Part shown: in pieces, positions 7,760-16,578 of the stretch | How the letters are laid out: every line of letters starts with the position of its first letter | Numbering within the stretch: the first letter of the stretch is position 1 | Source: DATAWK01 sp036267255 | GTDB taxonomy: Bacteria; Acidobacteriota; Terriglobia; Terriglobales; Acidobacteriaceae | Direction: 5' to 3' | DNA: 64,000 nt | NCBI GenBank assembly: GCA_036267255.1 | Contig: DATAWK010000041.1 | Span: 124,001 to 188,000 of the forward strand | Made by a program: the position numbers and the translations under genes | Notes under the pieces: generated by a model | Told to the model about the DNA's origin: nothing | Database searches by the model: none | The model's input: the letters and a program-made list of their open reading frames with translations, nothing else

Positions 7760-7785
7760 GGCCTCCGCTGCGGCGGGGGCCTTTT
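7760..7785 (+). terminator. Rho-independent terminator of rpmE
   Basis: A 9-bp stem, GGCCTCCGC pairing with the later GCGGGGGCC (one G-T pair), loop TGCG, then TTTT. It lies 27 bp after the rpmE stop. Confidence 0.85.
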
Positions 7786-7810
7786 GATTGCACTACGATT
7801 TCGATTCGCC

Positions 7811-9001
7811 ATGAGAAAGCAATGGGACAATCCGGCGGAACACGCGATGCCGGCCGGCGTGCGCGTGCCTGCGTCCATGACGATCGGCACCGTGCCGATT
7901 GCCCCGGCAACCGTGCTGGCTCCCATGGCCGGAGTGACGGACACCATCTTCCGCCGCTTCATCCGCAACGCCAGCCTGTTCACCGGCAGCACGGCGCAAA
8001 ATTCAGGCGCTGAGGGATCGGAAGCCGCAGCGCTGGCATCGGGCGTCGCTGCCAGCATCAGCAATCAGCAATCCGGCTGCGGGCTCATCATGACGGAGTT
8101 CACCTCCGCCGATGGCCTGTCGCGCATGCGCGAATCCAAACGCAAGCGCTACCTGACGTATTACGAGGATGAGCATCCCATCGCGGCGCAGCTTTTCGGT
8201 TCGCATCCGGAGACGCTGGCCGAAGCCGCGCGCATTGTCGAGGATGCCGGCTTCGACATGGTCGATCTCAATCTGGGTTGCCCGGCCAAGCGCGTCGTCA
8301 GTTGCAATGGCGGCAGCGGCCTGCTGCGCGACCTGCCCTTGATCGCTCGCATTTTTGAAGAGGTTCGCGCTGCGGTCCGCATTCCCTTCACCGTCAAAAT
8401 CCGCATGGGCTGGAGTGACGCTCAGATCGTCTGCGTGGAGCTGGCCAAACTCGCCGAAGCCAGCGGCCTGAATGCTCTTGCGCTGCACGCACGCACGCGC
8501 GAGCAGGGCTACTCCGGCGTCGCGCGCTGGGAGTGGATTCGCGCCGTGAAAGATGCCGTGCGGATTCCCGTCATCGGCAACGGCGACATTCGCACCCCGG
8601 AAGACGCCTGCGCGATGGTGGCCGAGACCGGCTGCGATGCCGTGATGATTGGCCGCGCCGCGCCTGCCAATCCGTGGATCTTCCGCCAGATTGCCGAATA
8701 CACCGCCGAAGGCCGCTACACGCAGCCCACGGAGATGGACCGTTCGCGCATGATCCGGACATATTTTTCCATGCTGCTCGAAGAAGGCCATCCGGAAGCG
8801 ACAGGCAAGATGAAGCAGTTCGCCTCCTGGTTCACGCACAGCGTTCCCGGCGGAGCGGCCTTGCGCAAGTCCATCTACGAAGCCAAAACCGAAGCGGTCA
8901 TTCTCGACACCGTGGAGCGGTTCTTTGCAACGCGAACCGAAATCATGGAAATGCGCGCCACGGACGAAGAGGCATTTGCTCCCACTATTTCCTGCGGATA
9001 A
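7811..9001 (+). CDS. dusB: tRNA-dihydrouridine synthase (DusB-like)
   Basis: 396 residues from the ATG at 7811 (start uncertain; ATGs at 7847 and 7877 are also possible, and none has a strong ribosome site). FMN-dependent TIM barrel: 'VLAPMAGVTDTIFRR' at the start, 'DLNLGCPAKRVVSCNGGSGL' with the catalytic Cys, 'KIRMGW', 'ALHARTREQGYSG', 'IPVIGNGDI' and 'VMIGRAAPANPWIF' phosphate-binding loop. It reduces uridines in the tRNA D-loop. Between the first strand and 'CGLIMTEF' there is a roughly 40-residue Ala/Ser/Gly-rich insertion compared with typical DusB, possibly a lineage feature. The dus subgroup letter is an inference. Confidence 0.9.
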   Translation: MRKQWDNPAEHAMPAGVRVPASMTIGTVPIAPATVLAPMAGVTDTIFRRFIRNASLFTGSTAQNSGAEGSEAAALASGVAASISNQQSGCGLIMTEFTSADGLSRMRESKRKRYLTYYEDEHPIAAQLFGSHPETLAEAARIVEDAGFDMVDLNLGCPAKRVVSCNGGSGLLRDLPLIARIFEEVRAAVRIPFTVKIRMGWSDAQIVCVELAKLAEASGLNALALHARTREQGYSGVARWEWIRAVKDAVRIPVIGNGDIRTPEDACAMVAETGCDAVMIGRAAPANPWIFRQIAEYTAEGRYTQPTEMDRSRMIRTYFSMLLEEGHPEATGKMKQFASWFTHSVPGGAALRKSIYEAKTEAVILDTVERFFATRTEIMEMRATDEEAFAPTISCG

Positions 9002-9020
9002 AACATCCGAAGAAAGTGCG

Positions 9021-10610
9021 TCACGCATGTTTCATGCGACGTTTGCGATAGACGACACGCACTTGCTCGCGCCAGTGTTCGTCGAGCGCCACCAGGGTCC
9101 AATCCACATCCGGCGAAACATACTGCAGCACGGCTTCCGTTGCCGGATGAATGCGCAGCGACGGCGCCACCAGATACAGCAACGGCGCTTCGGCAGCTAG
9201 CGTCCTCTCCGCGAAGTAGCCGAAGCGTTGCAGCTCCGTTTTTGCAGCGTCTTGATTCTGCGTGTGATGCCAACGCACGCGAATCCAGTAATCCAGCGCC
9301 TGCAGCGCAAGATGCAGATCTTCTTCCGCCTTTAACTCCAGAACCGCCAGGCGCCCATCGCGACGCACAGCCAGCAGATCGAGCACAGCACGGTCTGCCG
9401 CGGAAAACGCAGGCACCTGTGCATAGATTGGCTGCGGCTCCAGTTGGGGATCGATGAGATCCAGCGATTGCCGCAATCCGGACTCCAGCCAACGCTCCGG
9501 CTGCAGACGATAGAGCGCGTCCCGCTTGTCGCCATCAGGACGGCGGCGATTCACCAGATGCTGCAGCAGTTCGCGCAATGCCGGTTCGGTCGCTTCCGTC
9601 AGCGCGGTCTCGCTGGCGCCCACGCCGAAGGTAATTTCCTCCGTCCTGCTAAAGCTGTTTGCCGCCAGTTCCGTGCGCACGCGTGCAAACTCCAGCCCGT
9701 GCCACAGGAAGCCGACCTCGCTGCCGCTGCGGATGACGACCTCCATCTGCGCGGCAAACGACTCCGGCATCATGGCCCGCACCCGCTCCATCGTCGCCGC
9801 AAAGCGTTCTTGCGCAGCCGCGGCGTTCGGCGCATGCACCAGGTGCGTTTTCAGATTGCCCCGGTCCTGAGGATCGCGCAGCCACAGCTCTTCATTGCGC
9901 TCGTCGAGTTCATACAGTTCCCACTTGGCTGCTTTGGCATGCATCCAGGCCAGCCGCGCCGCCGTCAGCTCCGAAGTACCGGCAGGCAACACGAGCCGCA
10001 AACCCTCAATCGCGCGTTTACCGGCATTGCGTTCGCGGCAATCATGCAGCCACAGAACGCCCAGCGTGAGAATGCCGTCGATGATGGCCTGCGATTCTTC
10101 CGCATTGACGGCGATCACAGCCCACGCGGTCGTGCCGCGCAGGTGCATGCCGCGCGCATACGCAGGGCCGAAGCTGCGTTCCAGATCCATCGCCGTGCGC
10201 AGACCATCCAGCTTCCATTCTGGAAATTGCCGCGTGAACACACGATCTAAAACATGCAGATACTTTGTGCGTGTGGCGTCGCGTTCCGATGGCTGGCGAC
10301 GGTCGCGGTCCGGAACCAGTTCCAGCGTTTGCGGTCGGGCGTGGCCCATACGCATCACGCTCAGTCGCAGCGCGCCTTTGCGCTCCGTGATGCCGACCAC
10401 GCGACGAATAAAATTACGATCTTCGGACCACAGATGCAGCACGCAGCGGCCATGCTCGGCTTCCACGGAGTACCGTGCTGTACGAAAGTCGAACAGCAGC
10501 TTGCCCTCTTCGAGCAATGCGGCGGCGGGATGATCGGCAAGAAACGCTGCAATCCGTTCGGTCAGCTCTGCCAGAGCAGGTGCGTCCGCCGATTTGGGTG
10601 CCTCTACCAT
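9021..10610 (-). CDS. Uncharacterised protein with C-terminal PD-(D/E)XK-like nuclease motif
   Basis: 529 residues from the ATG at 10610, which overlaps the stop of the DinB-family gene by 7 bp (GGATGGTAG), suggesting translational coupling; a longer start at 10664 would overlap that gene by 60 bp. The first about 370 residues match nothing I know. Near residue 405 the sequence 'DRAVLDLLAVRRDGRLAVLELKAEEDLH' (in parts) has the D-x(n)-ExK layout of the PD-(D/E)XK superfamily, followed by a helix 'LALQALDYWIRVRW' with the conserved Gln/Tyr positions common in such folds. Nuclease activity is therefore an inference. The C-terminus is very basic (REQVRVVYRKRRMKHA). Confidence 0.7.
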   Translation of the reverse strand: MVEAPKSADAPALAELTERIAAFLADHPAAALLEEGKLLFDFRTARYSVEAEHGRCVLHLWSEDRNFIRRVVGITERKGALRLSVMRMGHARPQTLELVPDRDRRQPSERDATRTKYLHVLDRVFTRQFPEWKLDGLRTAMDLERSFGPAYARGMHLRGTTAWAVIAVNAEESQAIIDGILTLGVLWLHDCRERNAGKRAIEGLRLVLPAGTSELTAARLAWMHAKAAKWELYELDERNEELWLRDPQDRGNLKTHLVHAPNAAAAQERFAATMERVRAMMPESFAAQMEVVIRSGSEVGFLWHGLEFARVRTELAANSFSRTEEITFGVGASETALTEATEPALRELLQHLVNRRRPDGDKRDALYRLQPERWLESGLRQSLDLIDPQLEPQPIYAQVPAFSAADRAVLDLLAVRRDGRLAVLELKAEEDLHLALQALDYWIRVRWHHTQNQDAAKTELQRFGYFAERTLAAEAPLLYLVAPSLRIHPATEAVLQYVSPDVDWTLVALDEHWREQVRVVYRKRRMKHA

Positions 10611-11134
10611 CCCATGCGCTGGCGTAACCCGGTAATGTGCGCCGTGTGATGCCGGCTGTGCCATGCGTAGAGCGCCGCAACCTGCTCCAGGGTCTGTTGG
10701 CCCATTTGAGGATGTTTATACCCGCGCTTGGTCCATTGCTCTTCTTTCAGAGAACGCAACAGCGTCGCCCAGCGCAGATGCATCGCAGCCAGCAATTGCA
10801 GAGAGACTTCCACCGGCAGCGTATGGGCATCTTCCAGTTCCGCCCACGCCGCTTCTTTGTAGGGGATTACGGGCGGCCAGTCGTCGGTGAGCGCCATACG
10901 GATACGCGAATAGGACTGTATATGGCTATCGGCAACATGATGCACCACCTGTCGCACCGTCCAGCCTCCGTCGCGATAGGGTGTATCCAGTTGTTTTTCT
11001 GTTAATCCGCTGACAGCGCCTTCCAGTGCCTTTGGCAGGGCAGCCAGCGCGGCAACGGCTTCGGCGCGCTCCTGCGCGGTCAAGGTCTGGGGGCGAACAA
11101 ATTTGCCAATGGGATAACGGAGATCCTGTTCCAT
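10604..11134 (-). CDS. DinB-superfamily putative metal-dependent hydrolase (YfiT/BstA type)
   Basis: 176 residues from the ATG at 11134 (a GTG 9 bp upstream is possible). Four-helix DinB fold with the three metal-binding His: one in 'VRQVVHHVADSHIQSYSRI' (about residue 65-72) and two in 'YAWHSRHHTAHITGL' near the C-terminus. It starts 'YPIGKFVRP', the hallmark of the YfiT subgroup. Bacillus relatives include nickel-binding YfiT and bacillithiol transferase-type enzymes; the substrate here is unknown. It heads a two-gene unit with the PD-(D/E)XK-like gene and diverges from tldD. Confidence 0.85.
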   Translation of the reverse strand: MEQDLRYPIGKFVRPQTLTAQERAEAVAALAALPKALEGAVSGLTEKQLDTPYRDGGWTVRQVVHHVADSHIQSYSRIRMALTDDWPPVIPYKEAAWAELEDAHTLPVEVSLQLLAAMHLRWATLLRSLKEEQWTKRGYKHPQMGQQTLEQVAALYAWHSRHHTAHITGLRQRMGW

Positions 11135-11236
11135 ATTTCTCACGCTATCACAGGGGCAGGTTGCTGCGACCTTTCCTGAAACCTACAATCAAATAAGAGG
11201 GTCGATGATGTTACGCAGCCCGCAGGAAGGGAACGC

Positions 11237-12691
11237 ATGAGCCACGCACCCACGCAGTCTTCTAATGAAACACGACAGTTCTTTTTTGAGCGGATGGGCC
11301 TGAGCGAACGGTTGCTGGAACGCTGCCTGGGCGAAGCGCTTTCCGCTGGCGGAGACTATGCCGATCTTTATTTTGAGTATGTTGCCTCCAGCGCACTGGG
11401 CATCGATGAGTCGCTGGTCAAATCCGCCAGTCAGGGCATCAGCGCAGGCTGCGGCATTCGCGTGGTTTCCGGCGAGCGCACCGGCTATGCCTACACCGAC
11501 GATCTTTCCGCCGACCGCCTGTTGCGGGCCGCGCGCACCGCTGCCTACATTGCCAGCGGTCCAGCCAAACAACCCGTTGCCGGATTTCGCGAAGCTACGT
11601 CGCCGGCGCTCTATCCCATTGCCGGTTCCAGCGTGGATGCCGAGGTTTCCGCAAAGCTCGATCTGGTGATGCGCGCCGATCGCGCGGCACGCGCCTATGA
11701 TGCACGCATTGTGCAGGTACGCGCCAGCTTTGTCGACGAATTGCGCCGCGTTCTGGTCGCAGGTTCCGACGGCAGCTTTGCCACAGACACCCAGCCGATG
11801 GCGCGCTTCAATGTCCATGTCATCGCCCGGGACGGCTCCAACTCGACTCGCGGCGCCAGCGGCGGCGGCGGTCGCGTGATGATGGATTTTTTTCTGACGG
11901 AAAAAACACCCGAACACTTCGCCGTGGAAGCCTCGCGCCAGGCCGTGCTGCAATTGAATGCCGTGCCTGCTCCTGCGGGCGAGATGGAAGTGGTGCTGGG
12001 TCCCGGCTGGCCGGGCATCTTGCTGCATGAGGCCGTCGGGCATGGCCTGGAGGCCGACTTCAATCGCAAAAAAACCTCCGCCTTTGCCGGATTGATCGGC
12101 CAGCAGGTTGCCAGCCCAAAAGTCACAGTGGTCGACAACGGCATCATTCCCAACCGGCGCGGCTCGCTGAATGTGGACGATGAAGGTTCGCCCACGCAGG
12201 AAACCGTGCTGATTGAAAACGGCATTCTGAAAGGCTATCTGAGCGACAAACTCTCCTCGCGTCTGATGGGCATCGCCGACACCGGCAACGGACGCCGCGA
12301 AAGCTATCAGCACATCCCCATGCCGCGCATGACCAACACCTACATGCTCGCCGGAGACGATGCGCCGGAGGACATTCTGCGCAGCGTCAAGCGCGGCCTC
12401 TACGCGGTCAACTTCAGCGGCGGCCAGGTGGACATTACTAATGGAAAATTTGTCTTCGACGCATCGGAAGCTTATCTGATCGAAGACGGCAAGATCACCG
12501 CACCGGTAAAGAACGCCACGCTGATCGGCAACGGGCCGGAGGCGCTGAAATATGTCTCGATGGTGGGCAACAATCTGGAACTCGACGAAGGCATCGGCAC
12601 CTGCGGCAAAGCCGGCCAGAGCGTTCCGGTCGGCGTCGGCATGCCGACCATCAAGCTCGACAAAATGACCGTCGGTGGCACGGGAAACTAG
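11237..12691 (+). CDS. tldD: Metalloprotease TldD
   Basis: 484 residues, normal length. The ATG follows GGAAGGGA at a good distance. The zinc-binding HExxxH appears as 'LLHEAVGHGLEADF' at about residues 262-275, and the C-terminal 'NLELDEGIGTCGKAGQSVPV' is the family signature that supplies the Cys ligand. TldD pairs with TldE/PmbA as a heterodimer that degrades unfolded peptides and matures peptide products such as microcins; here the partner is the next gene, 43 bp downstream. Confidence 0.95.
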   Translation: MSHAPTQSSNETRQFFFERMGLSERLLERCLGEALSAGGDYADLYFEYVASSALGIDESLVKSASQGISAGCGIRVVSGERTGYAYTDDLSADRLLRAARTAAYIASGPAKQPVAGFREATSPALYPIAGSSVDAEVSAKLDLVMRADRAARAYDARIVQVRASFVDELRRVLVAGSDGSFATDTQPMARFNVHVIARDGSNSTRGASGGGGRVMMDFFLTEKTPEHFAVEASRQAVLQLNAVPAPAGEMEVVLGPGWPGILLHEAVGHGLEADFNRKKTSAFAGLIGQQVASPKVTVVDNGIIPNRRGSLNVDDEGSPTQETVLIENGILKGYLSDKLSSRLMGIADTGNGRRESYQHIPMPRMTNTYMLAGDDAPEDILRSVKRGLYAVNFSGGQVDITNGKFVFDASEAYLIEDGKITAPVKNATLIGNGPEALKYVSMVGNNLELDEGIGTCGKAGQSVPVGVGMPTIKLDKMTVGGTGN

Positions 12692-12734
12692 CCGCATTTG
12701 CACGTGCGGCTTCGCGCGATTAAGAGGACTTTGA

Positions 12735-14123
12735 GTGAGCACAGCAGATATCCAGACCGTCAGTCACACCGCATCGAATATTGACCAACAATTTGTAACC
12801 GAAATTGTTACCAAAGCGCTGCAGGCTGGCGCCAGCGATGCCGAGGCCGTCTACGCCGATGGCGATGAGTTTGAAACACAGGTGCGGCTGGGCCAGGTGG
12901 AAACACTGAAAGAGTCCGGCTCGCGCGCGCTGGGTTTGCGCGTGCTGATTGGCCAGCGCACGGCATCCACGTCCACCAGCGATCTTTCCGCCGAGGGCAT
13001 CGAGCGGCTTGTTTCCGGAGCCATCGCGCTGGCGCGCATCACGTCGGAAGATCCCTTTGCCGGACTGCCGGAGAAAGAAGCCTTCGGCAAGATCTCCGGC
13101 GATCTGGAGCTTTACTACGACGATGTGTATTCCTTGCCCGCGCAGGAACGCATCGAGTATGCGCGCCGCGCCGAAGCTGCCTCCATGGCAGCCGACACGC
13201 GCATCACCAACTCCAGCGGCAGCGGTTTCCAGGCTGCAACCGGGCGCAAGATCATGGCCAACTCGCGCGGCTTTGCCGGCGAATATCAAACTTCCTACTG
13301 CTCGATCGTCGTGCAGCCCATCGCCCAGGCGCCGGACGGCAGCATGCAGCGGGACTATTGGTATTCCCATGCACGTTCACTACGGCTGCTGGATACGCCG
13401 GAGTCCGTAGGCCAGGAAGCGGCGCGGCGCACCGTGCGGCGGCTGGGTGCGCGCAAGATCAAAACCCAGCGCGTGCCCATCGTTTTTGGGCCGGAGATTG
13501 CGCCGTCGATTTTGAGTGAAGTGCTGCATGCCGTCAATGGCGATGCCATCTATCGCAACGCATCGTATCTGGCGGAGAAGCTCGGCGAAACTGTCGCCGG
13601 AGACAACATCACCATCGTCAACGACGGCACCATGCCGGGACGCTTTGGCAGCAAGCCCTTCGATGGCGAAGGTTTGCCGACGCGTCGAACCGTTGTGCTG
13701 AACAAAGGCGTGCTGGAAAGCTACCTGCTGAACACCTACACGGCGCGCAAGCTGGGCCTGCAATCGACCGGCAGCGCGGCACGCGGCCTGGCGGGAACGC
13801 CGGGCATTGGCGCGGGGAATTTTTATCTGGAACCGGGAACCGCAGGGCAACAGGAGATTCTTGCCGCGATTCCAGCCGGCCTGTTTGTTACCGGCCTCAT
13901 CGGTCACGGCGGCAACAGCGTCACCGGCGATTACTCCTGCGGAGCATCCGGCCTATGGATCGAAAACGGCGAGCTGAGTTACCCGGTGGAAGAGATCACG
14001 ATTGCGGGAAACATGAAAGACATGCTGCGCAACATCACGGCCATTGGCAATGACCTGATCTTCTACGGTTCCGTCGCCTGCCCGACCCTTCGCATCGACG
14101 GTATGACCATCGCCGGCGAATAA
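12735..14123 (+). CDS. pmbA: TldE/PmbA, partner subunit of TldD
   Basis: 462 residues with a GTG start at 12735 preceded by AAGAGGA. It aligns with the TldD fold but lacks HExxxH, as expected for the non-catalytic TldE subunit. Typical segments: 'TLKESGSRALGLRVLIGQRT', 'GRKIMANSRGFAGEY', 'TARKLGLQSTGSAARGLAG', 'GIGAGNFYLEPG', 'HGGNSVTGDYSCGASGLWIE'. Operon with tldD; convergent with egtD, separated by only 20 bp. Confidence 0.94.
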   Translation: MSTADIQTVSHTASNIDQQFVTEIVTKALQAGASDAEAVYADGDEFETQVRLGQVETLKESGSRALGLRVLIGQRTASTSTSDLSAEGIERLVSGAIALARITSEDPFAGLPEKEAFGKISGDLELYYDDVYSLPAQERIEYARRAEAASMAADTRITNSSGSGFQAATGRKIMANSRGFAGEYQTSYCSIVVQPIAQAPDGSMQRDYWYSHARSLRLLDTPESVGQEAARRTVRRLGARKIKTQRVPIVFGPEIAPSILSEVLHAVNGDAIYRNASYLAEKLGETVAGDNITIVNDGTMPGRFGSKPFDGEGLPTRRTVVLNKGVLESYLLNTYTARKLGLQSTGSAARGLAGTPGIGAGNFYLEPGTAGQQEILAAIPAGLFVTGLIGHGGNSVTGDYSCGASGLWIENGELSYPVEEITIAGNMKDMLRNITAIGNDLIFYGSVACPTLRIDGMTIAGE

Positions 14124-14143
14124 GAGACACCGGCTCCTGCCGC

Positions 14144-15190
14144 TCACGCAACCTGTTCGCCGGGCTCCAGCTCGTCCGACTCCAGCGGAAATTCCAGGCG
14201 ATCCGTGGCACGCGCCAGATGCACGCCAAACCAATGGTGCTCGTCGTACCAGCTCTGTTCTGCGATGAAGCCTGCGCTCTCGAACAGATCTTCGACGCCG
14301 GCGGGTGTGAATTTGTAACTGTTCTCGGTGTGGATGGATTCGCCTGCTGCCAGCTTGATGGAAAATTCCAGCGCCTGCAGACGGACAGCCTGCTGGCTGC
14401 GGCTGACCAGATGCATTTCGATGCGGCTATGCTCGCGATTCCAGATGGCGCGATGATCGAAGGCGTCCGGATCGAAATCCGCCGCAAGTTCCCGGTTCAA
14501 ACGCACCAGAATATTTTTGTTGAAGGCAGCGGTCACATCCGCGGCATCGTTGTAGGCAGGCAGCAGCGTGGAAAGATCTTTCACCATGTCTGTACCCAGC
14601 AGCAGCGCATCTCCGGGCTCCAGCTGCGCGCGCAGGCGCTGCAATAACTCGATTGCCTCCTGAGGATCGAAGTTGCCGATGCTGGAACCGATGTACAGCA
14701 CCATGCAGCGACAATCTCCGGGCGACGTCAACGACATATCGCGCATATATTCCGCCTGCACCGGCTGCACATCGACATGCGGCAGCGCTTTGCGAACATT
14801 GTTCTGCGCCAGTTGCAGGGCAGCCGAGGAGACGTCCACCGGAACATAGGTCGCAGTTCCCTGCCGTGCTACCAGGGCGCGCAACAAAACCAGCGTCTTG
14901 GAGGCGCTGCCCGCACCCAGCTCAATGATCGTCAGGCGTTCACTTCCGGCAGCGCGCGCAATCATTTCTTCGGCGTTGCGATGAAAAATCTCCCGCTCCA
15001 CGCGCGTCAGATAATACTCCGGGAGTTCTGTGATGCGGTCGAAGAGATGCGAGCCTGCGGCATCGTAGAAAAGCCACGATGGCAGATATTTGGCACGAGC
15101 GGTCAGTCCGCTGTGGACAGCCTCCGCCACGTTTCTATCGAGAACACCAACCGCGGGATGGACAACAGGGCTTTCATAGGTTCGATTCAC
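14144..15190 (-). CDS. egtD: L-histidine N-alpha-methyltransferase EgtD
   Basis: 348 residues with a GTG start at 15190 that overlaps the egtB stop as GTGA; the frame is open further upstream but that part runs antisense in quality and is not coding. Signatures: 'LTARAKYLPSWLFYDAAGSH', 'LFDRITELPEYYLTRVEREI', SAM motif 'LTIIELGAGSASKTLVLL', 'MVLYIGSSIGNFDPQEA', 'LLLGTDMVKDLSTLLPAYND'. EgtD makes hercynine from histidine and SAM, the first step of ergothioneine synthesis. Translationally coupled to egtB. Confidence 0.96.
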   Translation of the reverse strand: MNRTYESPVVHPAVGVLDRNVAEAVHSGLTARAKYLPSWLFYDAAGSHLFDRITELPEYYLTRVEREIFHRNAEEMIARAAGSERLTIIELGAGSASKTLVLLRALVARQGTATYVPVDVSSAALQLAQNNVRKALPHVDVQPVQAEYMRDMSLTSPGDCRCMVLYIGSSIGNFDPQEAIELLQRLRAQLEPGDALLLGTDMVKDLSTLLPAYNDAADVTAAFNKNILVRLNRELAADFDPDAFDHRAIWNREHSRIEMHLVSRSQQAVRLQALEFSIKLAAGESIHTENSYKFTPAGVEDLFESAGFIAEQSWYDEHHWFGVHLARATDRLEFPLESDELEPGEQVA

Positions 15191-16521
15191 GCAGGATCTC
15201 CATCCGCAGCCAGGCGAATGCCGGAAAACTGCCAGCGCGTGGCGGGAGCAAAAAAGTTTCGATAAGTGGAGCGAATATGCGATTGCGGTGTGACAGCAGA
15301 ACCGCCGCGCAGGACAAACTGGTTGGACATGAATTTTCCGTTGTACTCTCCCAGCGCGCCGCTGGCCGGGCGATATCCGGGATAGGCCAGATACGCGCTC
15401 TGCGTCCACTCCCAAACGTCGCCGAAGAGTTGCGCCGGGTGCTGAGCGTCTCGCGTTTCCGTGTACGCCCGGGGATGCAGAGCATCGCTTTCCAGCAGAT
15501 TGCCGGAGACCGGAACGATAGCCGCCGCATGCTCCCATTCGAATTCCGTGGGTAAGCGATGCCCAGCCCACCGGGCAAACGCATCGGCCTCGTAATAGCT
15601 CAGGTGACAGACCGGCGTCGCCAGCAATTCCTTCAGCGGGACTTGCCCATGCAGTGTGAACACGCTACGCATACACTGCCTGTCTTGATGCCAGTAGAGC
15701 GGCGCTTCCCAGCTCTGCGCCTGCACCGTGTCCCAGCCATCGGAGAGCCACAACTCGGGGCGACGATACCCCTTGTCTTCGATAAACGCGAGATATTCCT
15801 CGCAGGTAACCAGCTGCGATGCCAGTCGAAACGGTTCGAGATACACGCGGTGACGGGACAATTCATTGTCAAACGCAAAGCCGTCCCCGTTATGGCCAAT
15901 CTCCGCCAACCCACCGGCATAGGAGAACCAGCGTCGCGGAGAGGCATTTTCCGGGCGCATGGGCAGAGCATTTTGCGCGCTGGCGTTTTGCGCATAGACC
16001 GGCTGCAGCGGGTTGGACCAGAAGGCATGCTTCATGTCGGTCACAATCAGTTCCTGATGCTGTTGTTCGTGATGCAAACCTAGTTCGATGCGCTCCCGGG
16101 CCTCTGCAGATGCATCCCCTTCCAACAATCGGGCAATATTCTCCTCGACATGGCGGCGATACGCCAGCACCTGATCCAGCGAAGGCCGGGAAAACGAAGC
16201 GCGCAGGCGCTTCTCCGGGTGCTCGCCAAGCGATTTGTAGTAGCTGTTGAAGAGCCAGAGAAAATCAGGATCGTAGGGCTGGTACTGCGGCAGGTATTCA
16301 CGCAGGATAAAGGTCTCAAAAAACCATGATGTGTGCGCCAGGTGCCATTTGGCTGGACTTGCCTCGGTACAGGACTGCACCATCTGGTCTTCTGGCGTCA
16401 GCGATGCGGTCAGACGGTGGGTCATCGCACGCACCTGCCGGAATCGGGCCAGCAGACCGGTATCGGGAGCCGCAGCACTTTGCCTGTCCTGTCTAAGCGG
16501 AAGCATCGTTTTCACAGACAA
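15187..16521 (-). CDS. egtB: Ergothioneine biosynthesis protein EgtB (hercynine sulfoxide synthase)
   Basis: 444 residues if the TTG at 16521 is used: it lies 6 bp after GGAGG. The ATG at 16506 is the conservative alternative. The N-terminal DinB-like domain carries the iron ligands: His in 'AKWHLAHTSWFFETF' and the pair in 'GLHHEQQHQELI'. The C-terminal formylglycine-generating-enzyme-like domain contains 'PVCHLSYYEADAFARWAGHR', 'FGDVWEWTQSAYLAYPGYRP' and 'NQFVLRGGSAVTPQSHIR'. EgtB is a non-haem iron enzyme that couples hercynine with a thiol. Acidobacterial EgtB (Chloracidobacterium) uses cysteine directly; the absence of egtA/egtC here fits that type, but they could be elsewhere. First gene of egtBD. 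Confidence 0.95.
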   Translation of the reverse strand: MSVKTMLPLRQDRQSAAAPDTGLLARFRQVRAMTHRLTASLTPEDQMVQSCTEASPAKWHLAHTSWFFETFILREYLPQYQPYDPDFLWLFNSYYKSLGEHPEKRLRASFSRPSLDQVLAYRRHVEENIARLLEGDASAEARERIELGLHHEQQHQELIVTDMKHAFWSNPLQPVYAQNASAQNALPMRPENASPRRWFSYAGGLAEIGHNGDGFAFDNELSRHRVYLEPFRLASQLVTCEEYLAFIEDKGYRRPELWLSDGWDTVQAQSWEAPLYWHQDRQCMRSVFTLHGQVPLKELLATPVCHLSYYEADAFARWAGHRLPTEFEWEHAAAIVPVSGNLLESDALHPRAYTETRDAQHPAQLFGDVWEWTQSAYLAYPGYRPASGALGEYNGKFMSNQFVLRGGSAVTPQSHIRSTYRNFFAPATRWQFSGIRLAADGDPA

Positions 16522-16578
16522 CGCGGTCCTCCAGTCAATTTTCAATCCTGAGCTTAGATGCAACAGACACCGTGTACG

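Noticed and set aside
11189..12742. 517-codon frame antisense to tldD
   Set aside because: Mirror of tldD codon structure; tldD has all family motifs.
15191..15571. N-terminal extension of EgtD
   Set aside because: Overlaps egtB out of frame; the GTGA overlap sets the start at 15190.
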